64,000 nt of DNA from positions 14,641,687 to 14,705,686 of the forward strand of contig CM061919.1 of NCBI GenBank assembly GCA_031002005.1, in the 5' to 3' direction. Under the pieces are notes generated by a model. The model ran no database searches. It was not told where the DNA came from and saw only the letters and a list, made by a program, of their open reading frames with translations. This stretch comes from Vandiemenella viatica (taxonomy: Eukaryota; Arthropoda; Insecta; Orthoptera; Morabidae). This document shows positions 47,990 to 60,500 of this stretch, one piece after another; the stretch's first letter is position 1; every line of letters starts with the position of its first letter. A program made the position numbers and the translations under genes.

Positions 47990-50900
47990 ATAAATAAAAT
48001 GAAGAAAAGCAACCAAAATGCCAGTACCGTGCTATATGGCAGAATTGGACGAATGCCGTATATACATACATTTTACTAGAATTTCCATTCCTAGGAAAGC
48101 AAACCAAATCTTGTCTGCTAAATGCAAAAGACCTTTACATCGTAGGCCTCACTTGCAGAACGTCGGCAGTTAGAGTCTGATCAAGGGCGTAGAAGGTTTT
48201 AATAAAGTGCTGTGTTCGTCCTTTATTGCTCGTATTGTTTGCGCAGAACGTGGATATACATACAATTACTGAGTCATTATGCGTGCAAAATGGAACCTGA
48301 CTGCATGGTCGAATACGCTAATGTTGATTTAAATTAAATAAATGCAGAAACGAGAAGTAAACAATTCCTTAGCACCACAGAATATGAAACAATCAGGAAA
48401 CACGTCTATGATTCAGTAAATGAACAGGGTCATTGTAAATATAACAGGCCAATTACATTAAGTATTCGAAAGAATCTTCTCGATGTTTGCGGAACCTGAC
48501 AGTGGATTAGTGACAAATGCTCATTCTTGTTTAACTAATAAGCTGCTAAATCTTATCCACGGCCTCACACTGTTTTATCTTGCTGATGTATAATAGTCAA
48601 GCGTTGTTAGGTAACACATGCATTATTTGGGACACACTACACTGTATTTATTTCAAATTAAATTTCAGTTTTCTTAAAATGAGACTCGGAAGATTGTTTA
48701 ACGACAGGTGCAATTCTGTGATAGGTCATTTTATGATATACAAAAATTAAGTTGGAACTTGTTTATTTAGAATCTTGTATTTCACAATAAATGGTACACT
48801 AATGTCATTAAAAATGTGTCCGCCATTTCCTTTCTCTAATTTTTCAACCATAAGACTAAAATATATGTAAAAAAATTGAGTTAATGGTACTTAATAACGA
48901 CTTACAAATAAACTTGATTTAAATAAGTGTTTTAGAAGTTCAATTATTCTATTACCAGTAAATAGCATCGTAATTTATTATGACGAAATTTCAAAGGAAG
49001 ATATATTTTATTGATCTTAAAAGAATTAGGTAACAAATTATTTAAAAATATTTTTTATGATATTTTCCTGTACACGTACCACAAGGATGAAGAATCTGAT
49101 CGAATGCGGTATCGTTGAACAGGGAATAGAAGTTGCTATAATTTTTTTAAAGGATATTTACACTGAGTTCTGTATTTACTAGATATAAGCATATTGAACT
49201 TGGTTGATGTATGGGGTAACTACTAGTGAGTATTTGGTTAATCTTTTCTTTTTCTGCACGAATATTCTCCATTTTTGTTAAAAAGTTTTTTTTTTTCGCT
49301 ACCATGATAACCATTTAAGTTCTGAGTAATTCGAATATAGTGCTGAATTTTCGTAAGAAAGCTTAGCGGATCATCAGCATAGTCGTAATATAAAATCTAT
49401 CGTGACACGCATCACTTGAGTGGAGTAGTTCTAGTATGTGAGGGTCGTTTGTGTGAACGTATACAAGAGGAAATACTCTTCTTTTAATGACAATAGAAGG
49501 ATATTTACTTTACATCAACTATATTTTTTCCCTACACGCTTTGTAATGCATATAAACAGGAATCTAAATCCTTACTAACAATTTGATACGTTTAAACTTT
49601 ACACTGATGCCAGCTAGTAAGAAACAGTCAATCGCTTAATGTTACCGTAGAAAATTATCGTTAGAAATTGTTTATAGATGATCCTGAAATGATAGATATC
49701 TTCCAGATGACGATAAAACAGATAAAAATTTTATTCTCTGCTAGATAGATTTTTTTTGATTCAACTAAGAAATAAAAGAACAAATAAAGCACCTAAAGCA
49801 CAAACAATTTATAAGAGAGGATAAAAACTTTACTCGTTTAAAATCTTCTTACTGAGAGCAATAAATTTAATTCTAGCAAACTTTTTATAAACATATCTTT
49901 GGTACACGTTGAAAGAAGAAGTAATCTAGTGCTTTGATTACCCTAGATGTAACATGGTTATGTAATTTATAATTTTTAGTGATTGCTGTGACATGGTTAA
50001 GAAATAGCTCACGTGAGAGATCTTTTAGTTTATAAAACTATTAAAATTGATCTTGTTGTCTAAATTCTTAAATAATTCTGGTTGTAGCAATAGTATTGTT
50101 TTTCGTTTGTGTATCTTCGTCTCTTCACAAGCATATTAAAATTTCTATGGGATTATTTAGTGAACAGCAACGACTTGTGAATAAAAATAGTTTTATGATC
50201 TACGATTTACAAATTTTGTGGCGTAGCAGAAAGCTAGAGTCAAACGCCTCTCAACGACAATTGTTATTACCATGAACAGAATTGTATGTAAAAGTGAACA
50301 TAATAGAACTAGTCAACTATATTCCCTCAATGGTCGTAAAAAAAAAAAAACATAGACTATGAAGCTAGAGCATTAATGATGTTAGTAAAGACGAAGGGCT
50401 TAATGGATAAATACCGAGAAATAGATGTAAAGTTTTGTAAATATCGCATTAGAATTAAATTTTATATACGGTAGAAAAACTGTGTTAACTTTCAAATTCG
50501 ACTGAAATCTAGTCATTATGAATCGCCTTTGATTTAGATGATATGCTCCCACTGAGGATAGTTTCAAAAAATAATTTTTTTTCGCACAGTTCGTAATAAA
50601 GAGTTGCCTTTGTGTAAAGTATTCGGTTCTGTGCATTTGTGTGATTTCTAACGATTCATCATTATGTAAAACAAGCTAATGGTTTTTTTTTTCTCATACA
50701 AAAAATTATAAGCTAATCGTATGACAAGATCAAAAGCTAGCCATTACTTGTAATTCATTATAAACGAACCCCTTATCACTTTATCTCATTCATTCAATAC
50801 TACCTTCTATATCTGTTATTGTTGCAATGCGTAGGCCTATTAATAATGCATTAATTTGAAACTATCATGGAAACTGCTGTCATAGAATTCAGTTGAAACA

Positions 50901-51700
50901 CAGAATTTATCTCGTTGTGTAATTCTACAGAAATACATTTTCTAAACGGAAGAAAATCAGCATATAACCTTATTTTAAAACCTACACCCTCAATATGAGT
51001 GGTACCATCGCTAAGGACTCAGTCCTGACAACTGAAGATATTTCTTTAAAAAGTTGTGGCTTACGGAGAGTCAGTAGTGCTTGGATATTATAAGCAACAT
51101 ATGGAGAAAAAAAAGTCGTCCATAGTGTTTGTAAAAGGGCCGTAGAGGTATTCACTCAGAGTGATTTCTGAAAACTACTGAAAAGTTAAATCAGAGTGGC
51201 AGCATCGGAGGTCGAAGCCGCGTCCAGTCCTGATCATTGTCTGTTCACGCAATAGGCTCAGGAAGCTGCCGTTGCCCGTGCAGTCTGCTGCGCAATGAGG
51301 ACTTTTTTTACGTCCCTTCTGGCAGAGTTTGTTTTGTGTATTTAAGATATGGTAGCATTGCTTTCCTATTTGAACATTCGTTTCCGGAGGAAAGGAATTG
51401 GCCTTCTTACATCTCACACACTGATTTGGTACAGAAGTGGTTAAACGGGTGCTTCATTACAGTCAAACATGAATAAAATACAAGCAACTCCAAAGATATT
51501 ATTGAGAAAGATTAAGCGGTAGTTCGTAGTAGACAGAATAGGCAACGAGGACGTAAGAAGAGTATTAAACTTTTAAAACATAAGAGAAAGAATAAACAAA
51601 ATAGGGATAGAAATTGAAGTAACACAATAACACGAAGTAAATTAGCAAATAAGCAATTCCTCGAAGGAAAACAGGTATAAATTTAAATCCTAAGTGCCGG
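47990..51700. other. No recognised gene
   Basis: Long AT-rich stretch with homopolymer runs and only short frames. Nothing recognisable on either strand. Confidence 0.4.
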
Positions 51701-51892
51701 AGAGAATATTAAGTAAGTGAAACGCGACTTTTATTACATTTATTCACCCAAAAACAAAAATTTAGCTCGTTCTCTACTCTACCATAAGTACAGAAAGAGA
51801 ATGAAGACCATTTTCGGAGGAGCGGAATCCGGCCTTGCTGGGGCGGGGCAGCTGCTGGCAGTGAGCCGTGTAGGAGGGGCGGACAGGACGCA

Positions 51893-51926
51893 CATAAAAA
51901 GGGCGCCGGCCACTGTGCGGCACAGT
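51893..51926 (+). promoter_or_regulatory. Core promoter of second cuticle-protein gene
   Basis: CATAAAAAGG at 51893-51902 is a TATA variant. ACAGT at 51922-51926 is an initiator-like site about 30 bases on. The upstream 60 bases are GC-rich (GGGGCGGGG at about 51839), unlike the flanks. The start codon is at 51946. Confidence 0.65.
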
Positions 51927-51945
51927 AGTCTGCAAGCCCTCCACC

Positions 51946-51957
51946 ATGTTCAAGCTG
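51946..51957 (+). CDS. Cuticle-protein gene 2, coding exon 1
   Basis: ATG TTC AAG CTG (MFKL), then the donor GTGAGT. The exon exits in phase 0 and joins 55088 across a 3130-bp intron. Codons, start context and donor are identical to gene 1 over 25 bp. Confidence 0.85.
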
Positions 51958-52550
51958 GTGAGTACAGCTCCTCCACAACTTCATACATTACAACTGATAC
52001 AGTATTGTAATGTTGGGCCAAATAGGGTTAAATTAGGAAGGATAACAAAGCAAAGTTTCAGTAACGCTTTAATAATCCACACTTCTTGTAAAATTGATTA
52101 TTTTTCCGCTATGACCTTTAAATAAGTTTTCTTGCTCTACCTACTTCTATTCTTCGCATTTGGTACGAATTTACATCCTTTTGACTTTCATAACTCTGAT
52201 GGAACTATTTTCTTTGTTGAAGGAATGTGGTTATATAGAAAGATGTTTCTGAAATTATATTTTTTAAATGAAGCAGCAAAAACGTTTGTTTCTGACGAAC
52301 AACTGTGTTCTATAATTAAAAGACTAGATAACTCTACCAAACTCTAACAAAAATATTTCTACAACAATTAATAGGGATATTATTAATGCAGAGATTATTG
52401 TAACTTTTAATCCATGATACTAGCTGGCTGCATTCTGGAATTGGATATTATTTTTGTCGAACTAAGTGACAGATAGAACTTTTAGAGGTAACGTATACCT
52501 CAATATAACATAATTTTTTCTTAGCTTTCGATCAGTTATTCGGAGAGTGG

Positions 52551-52748
52551 GTTGGTGGCTTAGTTGACTAAGATGCGTGACTAGGGAACAGAAGTTTCAT
52601 GGTTCGGATCTCGGTCTAAGCTGGAATCTTTGTGGTCTTAAAAGCTGACCTTCTCCTCTGATAAGGGTGTGCTTTGTCATGAAAAGTGTGCTAGAGCGCT
52701 CCGTGGTTCGGATTCCACGTTAGACTGTAGGTCCCATATACCTGGTAC
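52551..52748 (+). repeat. SINE-B inside the cuticle gene 2 intron
   Basis: The head TTGGTGGCTTAGTTGACTAAG and GGTTCGGATCTCGG (box-B-like) are followed by the 3' block GCGCTCCGTGGTTCGGATTC and GACTGTAGGTCCC. Confidence 0.75.
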
Positions 52749-53221
52749 GATTGCCAAGATATGTTAGGGTAGCCATGACAGAGGCGCATGTCTTCGGAGT
52801 CTCCGGCCAACGATATCATACGCCCTTTTTTTCATTATTCGCACTTTAGAGAGCACCTTATACATAGTACTAAATTTCATGAATAACTGATCAACAATTA
52901 ACAAAATGTAGTCTAGGTGTATAGTATTGCTTTTTAATTTATTAAAATGTAAGTGGTACAAAAGGATATCAGTAAAACACTGTTGAACTGCTTAATGTTA
53001 TCATCAGAAGTATTAAACTTTTAGTTTCAAGCTGTTAGTCGGATTCGATCTAGAATATAAAACGAGTTTTTGATGCGGCCTTTGTTTTTTGCAAATATAG
53101 TCATGTCCATTCATCTGTCTTTATAGTGTTACTCTACCATAAGCGACATAAAAAAATATTTGTGGCTGAGGGTACTCCTTGACTTTAAGGCAGTGGCTGA
53201 GTGGCCATTGATTATCTAAAT

Positions 53222-53837
53222 CAGGGGTGGGCAACCCAAATGATCTTGCGGGCCACTTTGGAAATGCGTCATAACTCCGCGGGCCGCAAATAAAATTATA
53301 TATGTTCCGAGATGCGCGCGTATTATGAGTTCGCAGAATATAACATAATTATTCGGCGAACTGATAACTGTAAAGTCATAAATAAAACAGGCAATATCTG
53401 TCATATATTCGCAAAAACATATTTTAGAAACAAAGAAATTTTTTTCTCATAATTTCGACATTTAATTTTTAAATATATGGATGCACAAATAATGTATTTT
53501 TTTTTAAATACATTGGTTTTCACTACATAGGCAATTATAAACTAAGTATAATTTGAAAAAGTGTGATGAATCACGCGGGGCGAAAAAATCTTCAAGGCGG
53601 CCGCGGGTTGGCCAACCATGCTCTAAACCGAGTACGATGCTTATTTTTATTAATTTTCATGATTGAAAAAAAGCTGCTCACATTTTTACGTGCTTCCGAA
53701 TGTGCAAATTATTTTTCGTGCGAAAACTCTCAGCTTTGGATATTTTTCTTCGGAAAGGGATGTTCTGTATCTGAAATTTCTGAACCTCTCGCGGGCCGGA
53801 TTGAAGCTGGTGGAGGGCCGGAGGTTGCCCATATATG
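53222..53837. mobile_element. hAT-type element, composite, in gene 2 intron
   Basis: The left end is CAGGGGTGGGCAACCC. Two right ends are visible. The inner one (GGGTTGGCCAACCATG, 53605-53620) matches the element at 31458. The outer one (GGCCGGAGGTTGCCCATATATG, ending at 53837) is followed by ATCTAAAT, which exactly repeats the 8 bases before the left end (53214-53221). The outer 616 bp is therefore the best-supported unit. No transposase is present. Confidence 0.75.
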
Positions 53838-55087
53838 ATCTAAATGGTCAATGCTTAAATAGTGTGTGCAAGATGCGCGCGCAGCCGAACTGTTCTTCCC
53901 CTTGTTGCATGTACAACACGGCTGCAGCCGATTTCAGAAGGACGCCATTAAATTGAAATCGAAAAATTCTTGAAATTTTTTTTCTATGTGTTGTATCGGT
54001 TAAAATATACTGCTTGCAACGAGATCTACAATTGTTCTGAAAGGACAAAAGATCAGGAGCTTACAGTTACAAATTAAAAATTAGAATTTGAAATCAAGAA
54101 AATTAAAAATTTCTTACGTCAAAGAAAAAACTGATATTTGAAACGCAGTATTATGCTTATTTGAAGCTGATTGAGTAGTCAATTTGAAAGATAAATTCTT
54201 CAAATGGACGAGTAAGAGGTGCAAGAATCCATGCAACAGCATCTAGCCACCGTACGCTAGCGAATTGTGTAAATGTGACGGTTATCAAAAAGTATTATGT
54301 AATAAAGAATGTTTAGCTCTGAAATAATCTAACTGTTTCTTCATCTTACATCAGCAGTGTAGATATAATTGGTGAAATCGATAAAATCGATTGATGTATA
54401 CGGTAAAGCCTATCTTCCTATACGTTTAATATAATTTTTTTTGAGCAAATTACCGGAGAGTATTAACTTCAAAAATTTGAAAATATTACGATATTATGAT
54501 TGCTTGAACGTATACAGCAGTGATTACTGTAAGTTTGGTTGAGTTTGTACATGGAACTTTCATATCCCGGTAAAAACTGTTTCCAGATCATTCCAGCTCA
54601 TAGCAACACGAGTCAATTTTTAACTCACAAATTTTGAATGTCGATGAGATAAAAGAAACGTAGTTGCCTTTAACTGTATCTAAGAACTCAATAAAGTCTA
54701 TTAAAAATTAGCTAATTCGAACAAATTTAATAAAAGAATATAAAATGCAAAACTGTGTGTTATAAATCAAGATTGAGAAAATCGGACAAAACACACAAAA
54801 ATGCTGACATAGATATCCTAAGACTGATCTCTGAGTCGCGTACTGTCCAGATGGTTTAGAGCTTCATAAGAAACTGTAATGCCCCATATGTGAGTCTTAG
54901 ACAGTTAAGATGCTTCTGATGAAGTTTTCCAACAGAATTATTAAAGTAATAATACAATCCACTGATCACTTGAAAGACAATTTTCTTCTTCAATTTGCTT
55001 ATGAACTGGAATTAACTGGAGTGGCCTTAATGATGGTGCAGTGCTTGGATGCATAGGGAGTTAGCCGTGCTGTTCCACCTGTTGCAG

Positions 55088-55339
55088 ATCGTCCTCGCCG
55101 CCGTGCTGGCCGTAGCCGCCGCCGCCCCCAACCCAGGCTTCCTGGGAGCCCCCGTGGCCTACGCCGCCCCCGCGGCCTACGCCGCCCCCGTGGCCTACGC
55201 CGCGCCGGCCGTCGTCAAGACCGCCGTCGCCGCCCCCGTGGCCTACGCCGCCCCCTTCGCCTACGCCGCCCCCGCCTACGCCCACGCCCCGCTGGCCTAC
55301 GCCGCCGCCCCCGCTATTGTCAAGACCCACATCTACTAA
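55088..55339 (+). CDS. AYAAP-repeat cuticle protein 2, coding exon 2
   Basis: A strong acceptor (TGTTCCACCTGTTGCAG, ending at 55087) leads in phase 0 from MFKL, giving an 87-residue product. It begins MFKLIVLAAVLAVAAAAP, a signal peptide with cleavage expected near Ala16/Ala17. The mature chain has repeats VAYAAPAAYAAP and AYAAP, two copies of a VVKT/IVKT motif, and the C terminus KTHIY. The family is the same low-complexity AAP(A/V) cuticle type as gene 1 (extracellular structural role, no enzyme), with 16 fewer residues and a different middle. The open frame that begins upstream at 55049 is intronic. The gene lies 12 kb downstream of gene 1 in the same orientation, which suggests tandem duplication followed by divergence. 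Confidence 0.9.
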   Translation: MVLAAVLAVAAAAPNPGFLGAPVAYAAPAAYAAPVAYAAPAVVKTAVAAPVAYAAPFAYAAPAYAHAPLAYAAAPAIVKTHIY

Positions 55340-55419
55340 AGAGGAGAGCCATGAATTGTCACATCTTGTTTATTTATCTTCAACGTTGGGACACCACACA
55401 TGTTGCAGTGGCATAAACG

Positions 55420-55425
55420 AATAAA
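55420..55425 (+). terminator. Polyadenylation signal, cuticle gene 2
   Basis: AATAAA lies about 80 bases after the stop codon, followed by a T-rich stretch. Confidence 0.7.
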
Positions 55426-55429
55426 ATAA

Positions 55430-56575
55430 TTTTACTACAGTAAATTTGTTATAAAATATTTCCTTTATAATTCAACATCTTCCATTTATTCCTAACTTCC
55501 TTACGATTTTCACCAACAACCGTAGCATATTTATTAATTAAACTTTGTATCACAATCGTTAGAAGAGGTAAAAAGAGTAATTATAATCATTCAATTTGAA
55601 ATTGATACTAGGAAACCAGCAATTGTATTATTGAGTGAACATGATGTTACGATATTGGCAACGACGAATAAAGCCATACAATAACATGACGGAAATTAAA
55701 CTTTTAAGTAAGGTGAAACTCCACGATCGAAATGTAATAATGTTAAAATGCTACAATGAATTGGAGATCACGAATTACAAAGTCTTTTTGATTCTTGTTT
55801 CGGATCAGAAGATATTTTCTTGATCTTAACCTTACCTTCATCTAACAAAACATTATCTGAACAATTTATACGATAAATTTAAAATTGGAGCAATACAACA
55901 GGAGATGTATAAAAACACGTCGGCATTATTTCTTTTACAACTAACAATAATAATAACAATAGTTTCGGCATTTTCAGAAAGAAGAGAAATTGAGAACTTC
56001 CAGGATAAGGGGAAAAAAAATAAGAAAAAAGGTAAAAGAAAAAAATGGTTTGTATGCGCAGATAAAAGAACAATTAGCTGAAGAAAAAGGAAGAAAGGAG
56101 GAAAATAAAGAAATTAGGGAAATAAGGAACAATGGAAACACTGTTCTGCTTGGTCCTAAGTTACAGGTAATCAAAATATTAATGATAGTTATGTCTCTTC
56201 GTTGCATTACGTTTCCAAACAGTGCAAGAGCAAGGGCAGAAAACATATTGACGTCAGTACTTAATTTTACCACCACTATCACTGATATCTAGATACAGCA
56301 TGTTGGTGGACGTTATACGAAAAAAAGAAAACTCGCTTATTTTAATAAATGCAAGATCAAATCACAACCTCTCCATAAAGTAAAAAGTGACTCTTTCTAC
56401 GGAACGTGACAAGTGATCATAAATTCGACATCTCTTCTCTGGACCTACTCCATACTACTTATCAACTCCTCGCTTCATCAGTCGTTCCAGAAAAAACGTA
56501 AAAGAGTTTCAGGTGTCATCTCCTTTATATATATATATATATCAACTTAGCTTAGTCCAAAACCCGAAGTTTGGT
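55430..56575. other. No recognised gene
   Basis: AT-rich. A purine-rich patch (55980-56110) makes a Lys/Glu-rich 100-codon frame that looks like low-complexity DNA, not a protein. A TA microsatellite lies at 56525-56541. Confidence 0.35.
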
Positions 56576-56579
56576 TGGA

Positions 56580-56808
56580 TCCTCCCGAAGGAGGCATACT
56601 AAGCCCTTATGTCAGAGGTAGGACGGCCAGTTCCTTTCCTCTGGGATCTACAGTTTAGTGTGGAAGCCGAACCACGGAGCGGCCTGGCGTAGCTCATATA
56701 ATCTATCACATCTCCCAAAATTCCTGCGCCAGCCGGATTCGAAGCCGGGACCGGAGCAGCGAACGTTTTTAAACCAAGCCCTTTAACCACTGACCTACCT
56801 ATGCCTTA
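56580..56808 (-). repeat. SINE-B, minus strand
   Basis: On the minus strand the head GGTCAGTGGTTAAAGGGC, the box-B-like GGCTTCGAATCCGG and the 3' block GCCGCTCCGTGGTTCGGCTT with AACTGTAGATCCC match the copies at 30190 and 52551. Confidence 0.8.
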
Positions 56809-57023
56809 TAATTGGCACAACTGTACACAAATGTGAATAGTGAGGAATGTGATTTGTGATATTCAATATAAGAAAAAGTGCAAAAAGCAAGAAACACATT
56901 ACAATAGTGACCTCAAAAGTGGAATAGGAGTGATGAGAAAACCAACACCAAATCGGGCTACACAAAACATGCAAGGAGAGCTGTTCCTGATCAACATGTA
57001 ATTGTCATAACCAAAAATTCTCA

Positions 57024-57060
57024 CTGATGATGCCCCATTCAGAGGAGGCGAAACGCGTCT
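57024..57060 (+). other. Hammerhead-ribozyme-like motif
   Basis: CTGATGA (57024-57030) is followed by GCC...GGC, which can pair as stem II (57032-57034 with 57047-57049), then GAAAC and GCGTC. This matches the order of a minimal type I hammerhead core (CUGANGA, stem II, GAAA, short stem III, NUH). One extra T sits before stem II and the stem is only three clean pairs, so catalytic activity is doubtful. Such motifs occur in Penelope-like elements; no such element is otherwise visible here. Confidence 0.35.
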
Positions 57061-57129
57061 TAGAGATAATAAAAAAACCAGTTGCTAAAAGACAGATTTT
57101 TCGTTTAAAATTTATTGTTAAGCAACTGC

Positions 57130-60100
57130 GGAAAGATGGCCAATAAACCGTGTACATTAGCTTTATCTACGAAGAGACGATGAGCTGGACCCGCTTCTCT
57201 GTCACTTTGTATCACTATACTCCAGGGACTCGACTGAACAGCTTCTTTGCAGTCAACTTATTTTTTATGTATTTTGACTGTTGAATTTAAATTGAATTTT
57301 TTAACTATTTTGAATTTACGTCATTTTTATTGGCTAAGCAATCAACAGCATTCCTCCAGTTCATATTGGAAACTGAACCGTCGGCAAACAATCTTAAACT
57401 GTTAATATCTTTGTATCCAAAATAGATAAAAAAATTAGAATTGAAGTATTTATATTATAATTCCCTGCTGATAGTTCGATGTAACAACTAGATTAATTTA
57501 ATAGCGTTTTCGCTGTGTCCAACACCGAACTGCGCTCAGGAAATAGGGCGTCTATTCACAAATCAGTTGAGATACGCTGTGATATTTGCTAAGAGAGAAT
57601 CGTTTCGACCGTCACGCATACATACACACAATCCAAGGAAACAGAACCAACTTGAGATGATAAATCACATCTTGAGAAAATAGAATGAGGCAAGTTTCAA
57701 ACGACTAATTCTTCAAATTCCATGATGTCTTAGAATAAGTAAATATTTGTGACTTTTCAAAACATGTGTCGCGTTTTACTTGTCCTTTGTCCCCTTTTAA
57801 CAGATTATTCTTGTCATTCTATTGGTCGACTTATGATTTAGCATCTTAAACAGAAGGACTGCATGTTTTCTGTTGCAGCGATGACGGAAGAAATCCTGGA
57901 GCTGGAGTTTTCTCTGCTTTATGTCGTATCATCCATATATAATAGTTTTGTAATAAACCAATCCAGCATGTGTTAAAAGACCAATGAAGCACGAAACGCT
58001 AAATTTGCAACTACAATATCATGTGAACAATATTCGGTGCCTATTTTGTTCACGTAATAGAGAGTTTTTATAAATGGTCGGAATCAGAGGCAGCAGCTTG
58101 TCGAGCCACAGTTTCGCATACAGCACTAGCTGACGATGGCAAACAGAATGTGTGTCGTCATATTTATGTTCTGTTTGATTTTCCATAATATAGAGCAACA
58201 GATCTGGTGTTAACGCTTGTCTTTTACACCAGATATCCTTGTATTTTGAACCATTCTCTGAACAGAATTACTACACTTTCCCTATGACGAGAACATCTCC
58301 ACAACGAGGGAGGTACAGGTCTCACATCACCAAAATACTGTTATAGGTAAATACAGTAAGCTTTGATATTTTTAATAAATATTTTTCTTCTTTATACAGT
58401 ATCTATAACGTATCGTAATAGTTTTAATTTTCTTCTTCAATATTTCATAAGTTGTTCATATTTCCGCATCACCCTTTATTTGCGAGATATTATGTGTGTG
58501 ACTGTTCTCTAGATCCGGTATTAAAAGCGTGATTTGCTGCTGAAGTGGCTGCACAGTTGTCGGATCTAAGTCTGATTAAACATTAAAAAAAAAAATAATA
58601 TTCTGTTTGTCTTTCCTCGGGTATCTTTACCTGAATTACGACGACTCGTTTGGTAATGTGCCAGTAAGACAACCCGTCGAATATTGTTGATATAATTTGA
58701 TGGCAATTAAAAGTGACCATAATCTGTAAATAAAGGTGTGAAGTTCATTGTATTTTTGAATAAACACCTGGGATAAAACAATGCTTTGGTTCTGAAACTA
58801 TACTTGTTTACGCGAAACAATACTGTTCATATTCTTTTTAAAACTTAGAGCTTCCACACATGTCCTATGCAGATTAAAAATTCCCTGAATGCTTTGAAGC
58901 TTCTTTTAAAAAAATTATCCTCCCAATATTATTCACCAATATTGAAACTGCGTAGAAATAAGAGACTTTGTTTGCAACTATCCTCACATAGTTTGACCCC
59001 CTGTACGTGTTCTCACTTCACAACTGTTTTCTTATTGATAAATAACGCAATATTCGACGAATTTGCGATTGAAGGCTTCCGCGGCTGGAATAACAGGTTT
59101 GCATGCCCACGGGAAGCACCGCGTCCTGGCATTTCGGCGGATCTACTCCGGCCTTCCTCTAGGGGGAACTAACGCCCCATCTGGGACTTGGTGATCTACC
59201 CTGCTGGCAATCTCTGGGGTTATTCAGCCTCCGGAGTTCGAAACAACTAACCACGTCTTGTGTGCCAGATTATGATCGCGGATTATGATCGCGGCTGCAA
59301 ATCGCGTTATATTAACTTTTATTCAGTTCTCCATCTGATTTTTTTTAATATGACCTCAAATTCGGAGAATCATGTTACACGCTCAGATACTTGAGGAGTT
59401 GGACATTAAACCTGGTAGTCTTTCAACTGTTTACTAAGCATGTGGCAAAGGGAGATCCTTCAAACTTAAGATTCGCAGTGGAAAGTAAAAAGCATGACAA
59501 GGCCCATACCAGCTGATTCTACTCAAAAGCCATTTAATTTTGTATTCAAAGGTCTGTTCTTGAAATATTTCATGAATTACAACTCACTATTGCCATTTAT
59601 TCTGTCTACTTTTACCATTTGCATTGGGAATTCTGAGCTCCTGTCGTGTGGTATAATTCACCATCTGTTCTATTTCTGTTTATCCTTTAGTACAGTTTAC
59701 AGATTTAATCTCCGTTCCATGAATGTGGTTTTACGCTTATTATACAACATTCTTTTGCATTGAGTACACCAATCGTTCTTACTTATGTAAATTTTACCTT
59801 GGATTCCTTGCCTATCTTATTTCTTGAGATTTTAATTATTATGCTCAAATTAAACAACAATTTATTCATTGCGTTGTCAGTTCCTCTGCTATCTTAGTAG
59901 GCAACGTATGCAATTCTAGAACAGAGTGAAATATTCGTCTACTAAAACGAAAACAGAATTTCGATTAAAGTAACCGAACACTTGTAGGTTGTTCGGTTTA
60001 TCTGGAACACCTTGATCGCGAGTGTACGTGGCCTGCTTAGCTGTGCCACACACTTACGCTGAGCCTCACTGCAGAAATAGTAAACAGCTCATTAGGTCGC

Positions 60101-60325
60101 TGCTGATAGAAATCGATAGTGCGTGTAAACAAGCCGAGATACATATCGATCAGACGGACGGTCACACCCCTACCTGCGTCATGTCCCACATCTCTGGCCT
60201 GGTTAAAACAGACCTAGACACACCCAGATATAATAATTTAAGTTGCGAAAATCATCATGTATCAGAACAGTAAGTAAGACCTCGCACCACCCACGGATGA
60301 GCCATGGGCTGTGAACGGTGGCGTC
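57130..60325. other. No recognised gene
   Basis: AT-rich and mostly featureless. GGCTTCCGCGGC at 59074-59085, within a GC-richer patch to about 59240, is shared with the foldback element at 61853 and may be a fragment of the same family. Confidence 0.35.
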
Positions 60326-60329
60326 TGCT

Positions 60330-60500
60330 GTTTGGTAGGCCGCATGTTCTATCTCAATTCTGGCCATAGAAATTTCGATTCTCCCTCGTTTCCCCTAACC
60401 ACTCCTGGCAAATGCAACTATAGTTCGTTCATTTCTGATGTTGCCTTATTTCATCCCAGTTCCTAGAAAAACCACACCATTCCGATTCTAACAACGACGA
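60330..60500 (+). repeat. SINE-A, strongly diverged
   Basis: GGCCATAGAAATTTCGATTC and CCTAACCACTCCTGGCAAATG parallel the SINE-A body (CCAGATTTGGGTTTTC..CACTCCAGGCAAATGCC), followed by a decayed tail with AACGACGACATAGG. Confidence 0.45.

Noticed and set aside
55061..55330. Gly-rich minus-strand frame over the second cuticle exon
   Set aside because: Antisense of AYAAP codons.
55990..56292. Lys/Glu-rich 100-codon frame that could be a coiled coil
   Set aside because: Produced by a purine-rich low-complexity tract; no supporting context.
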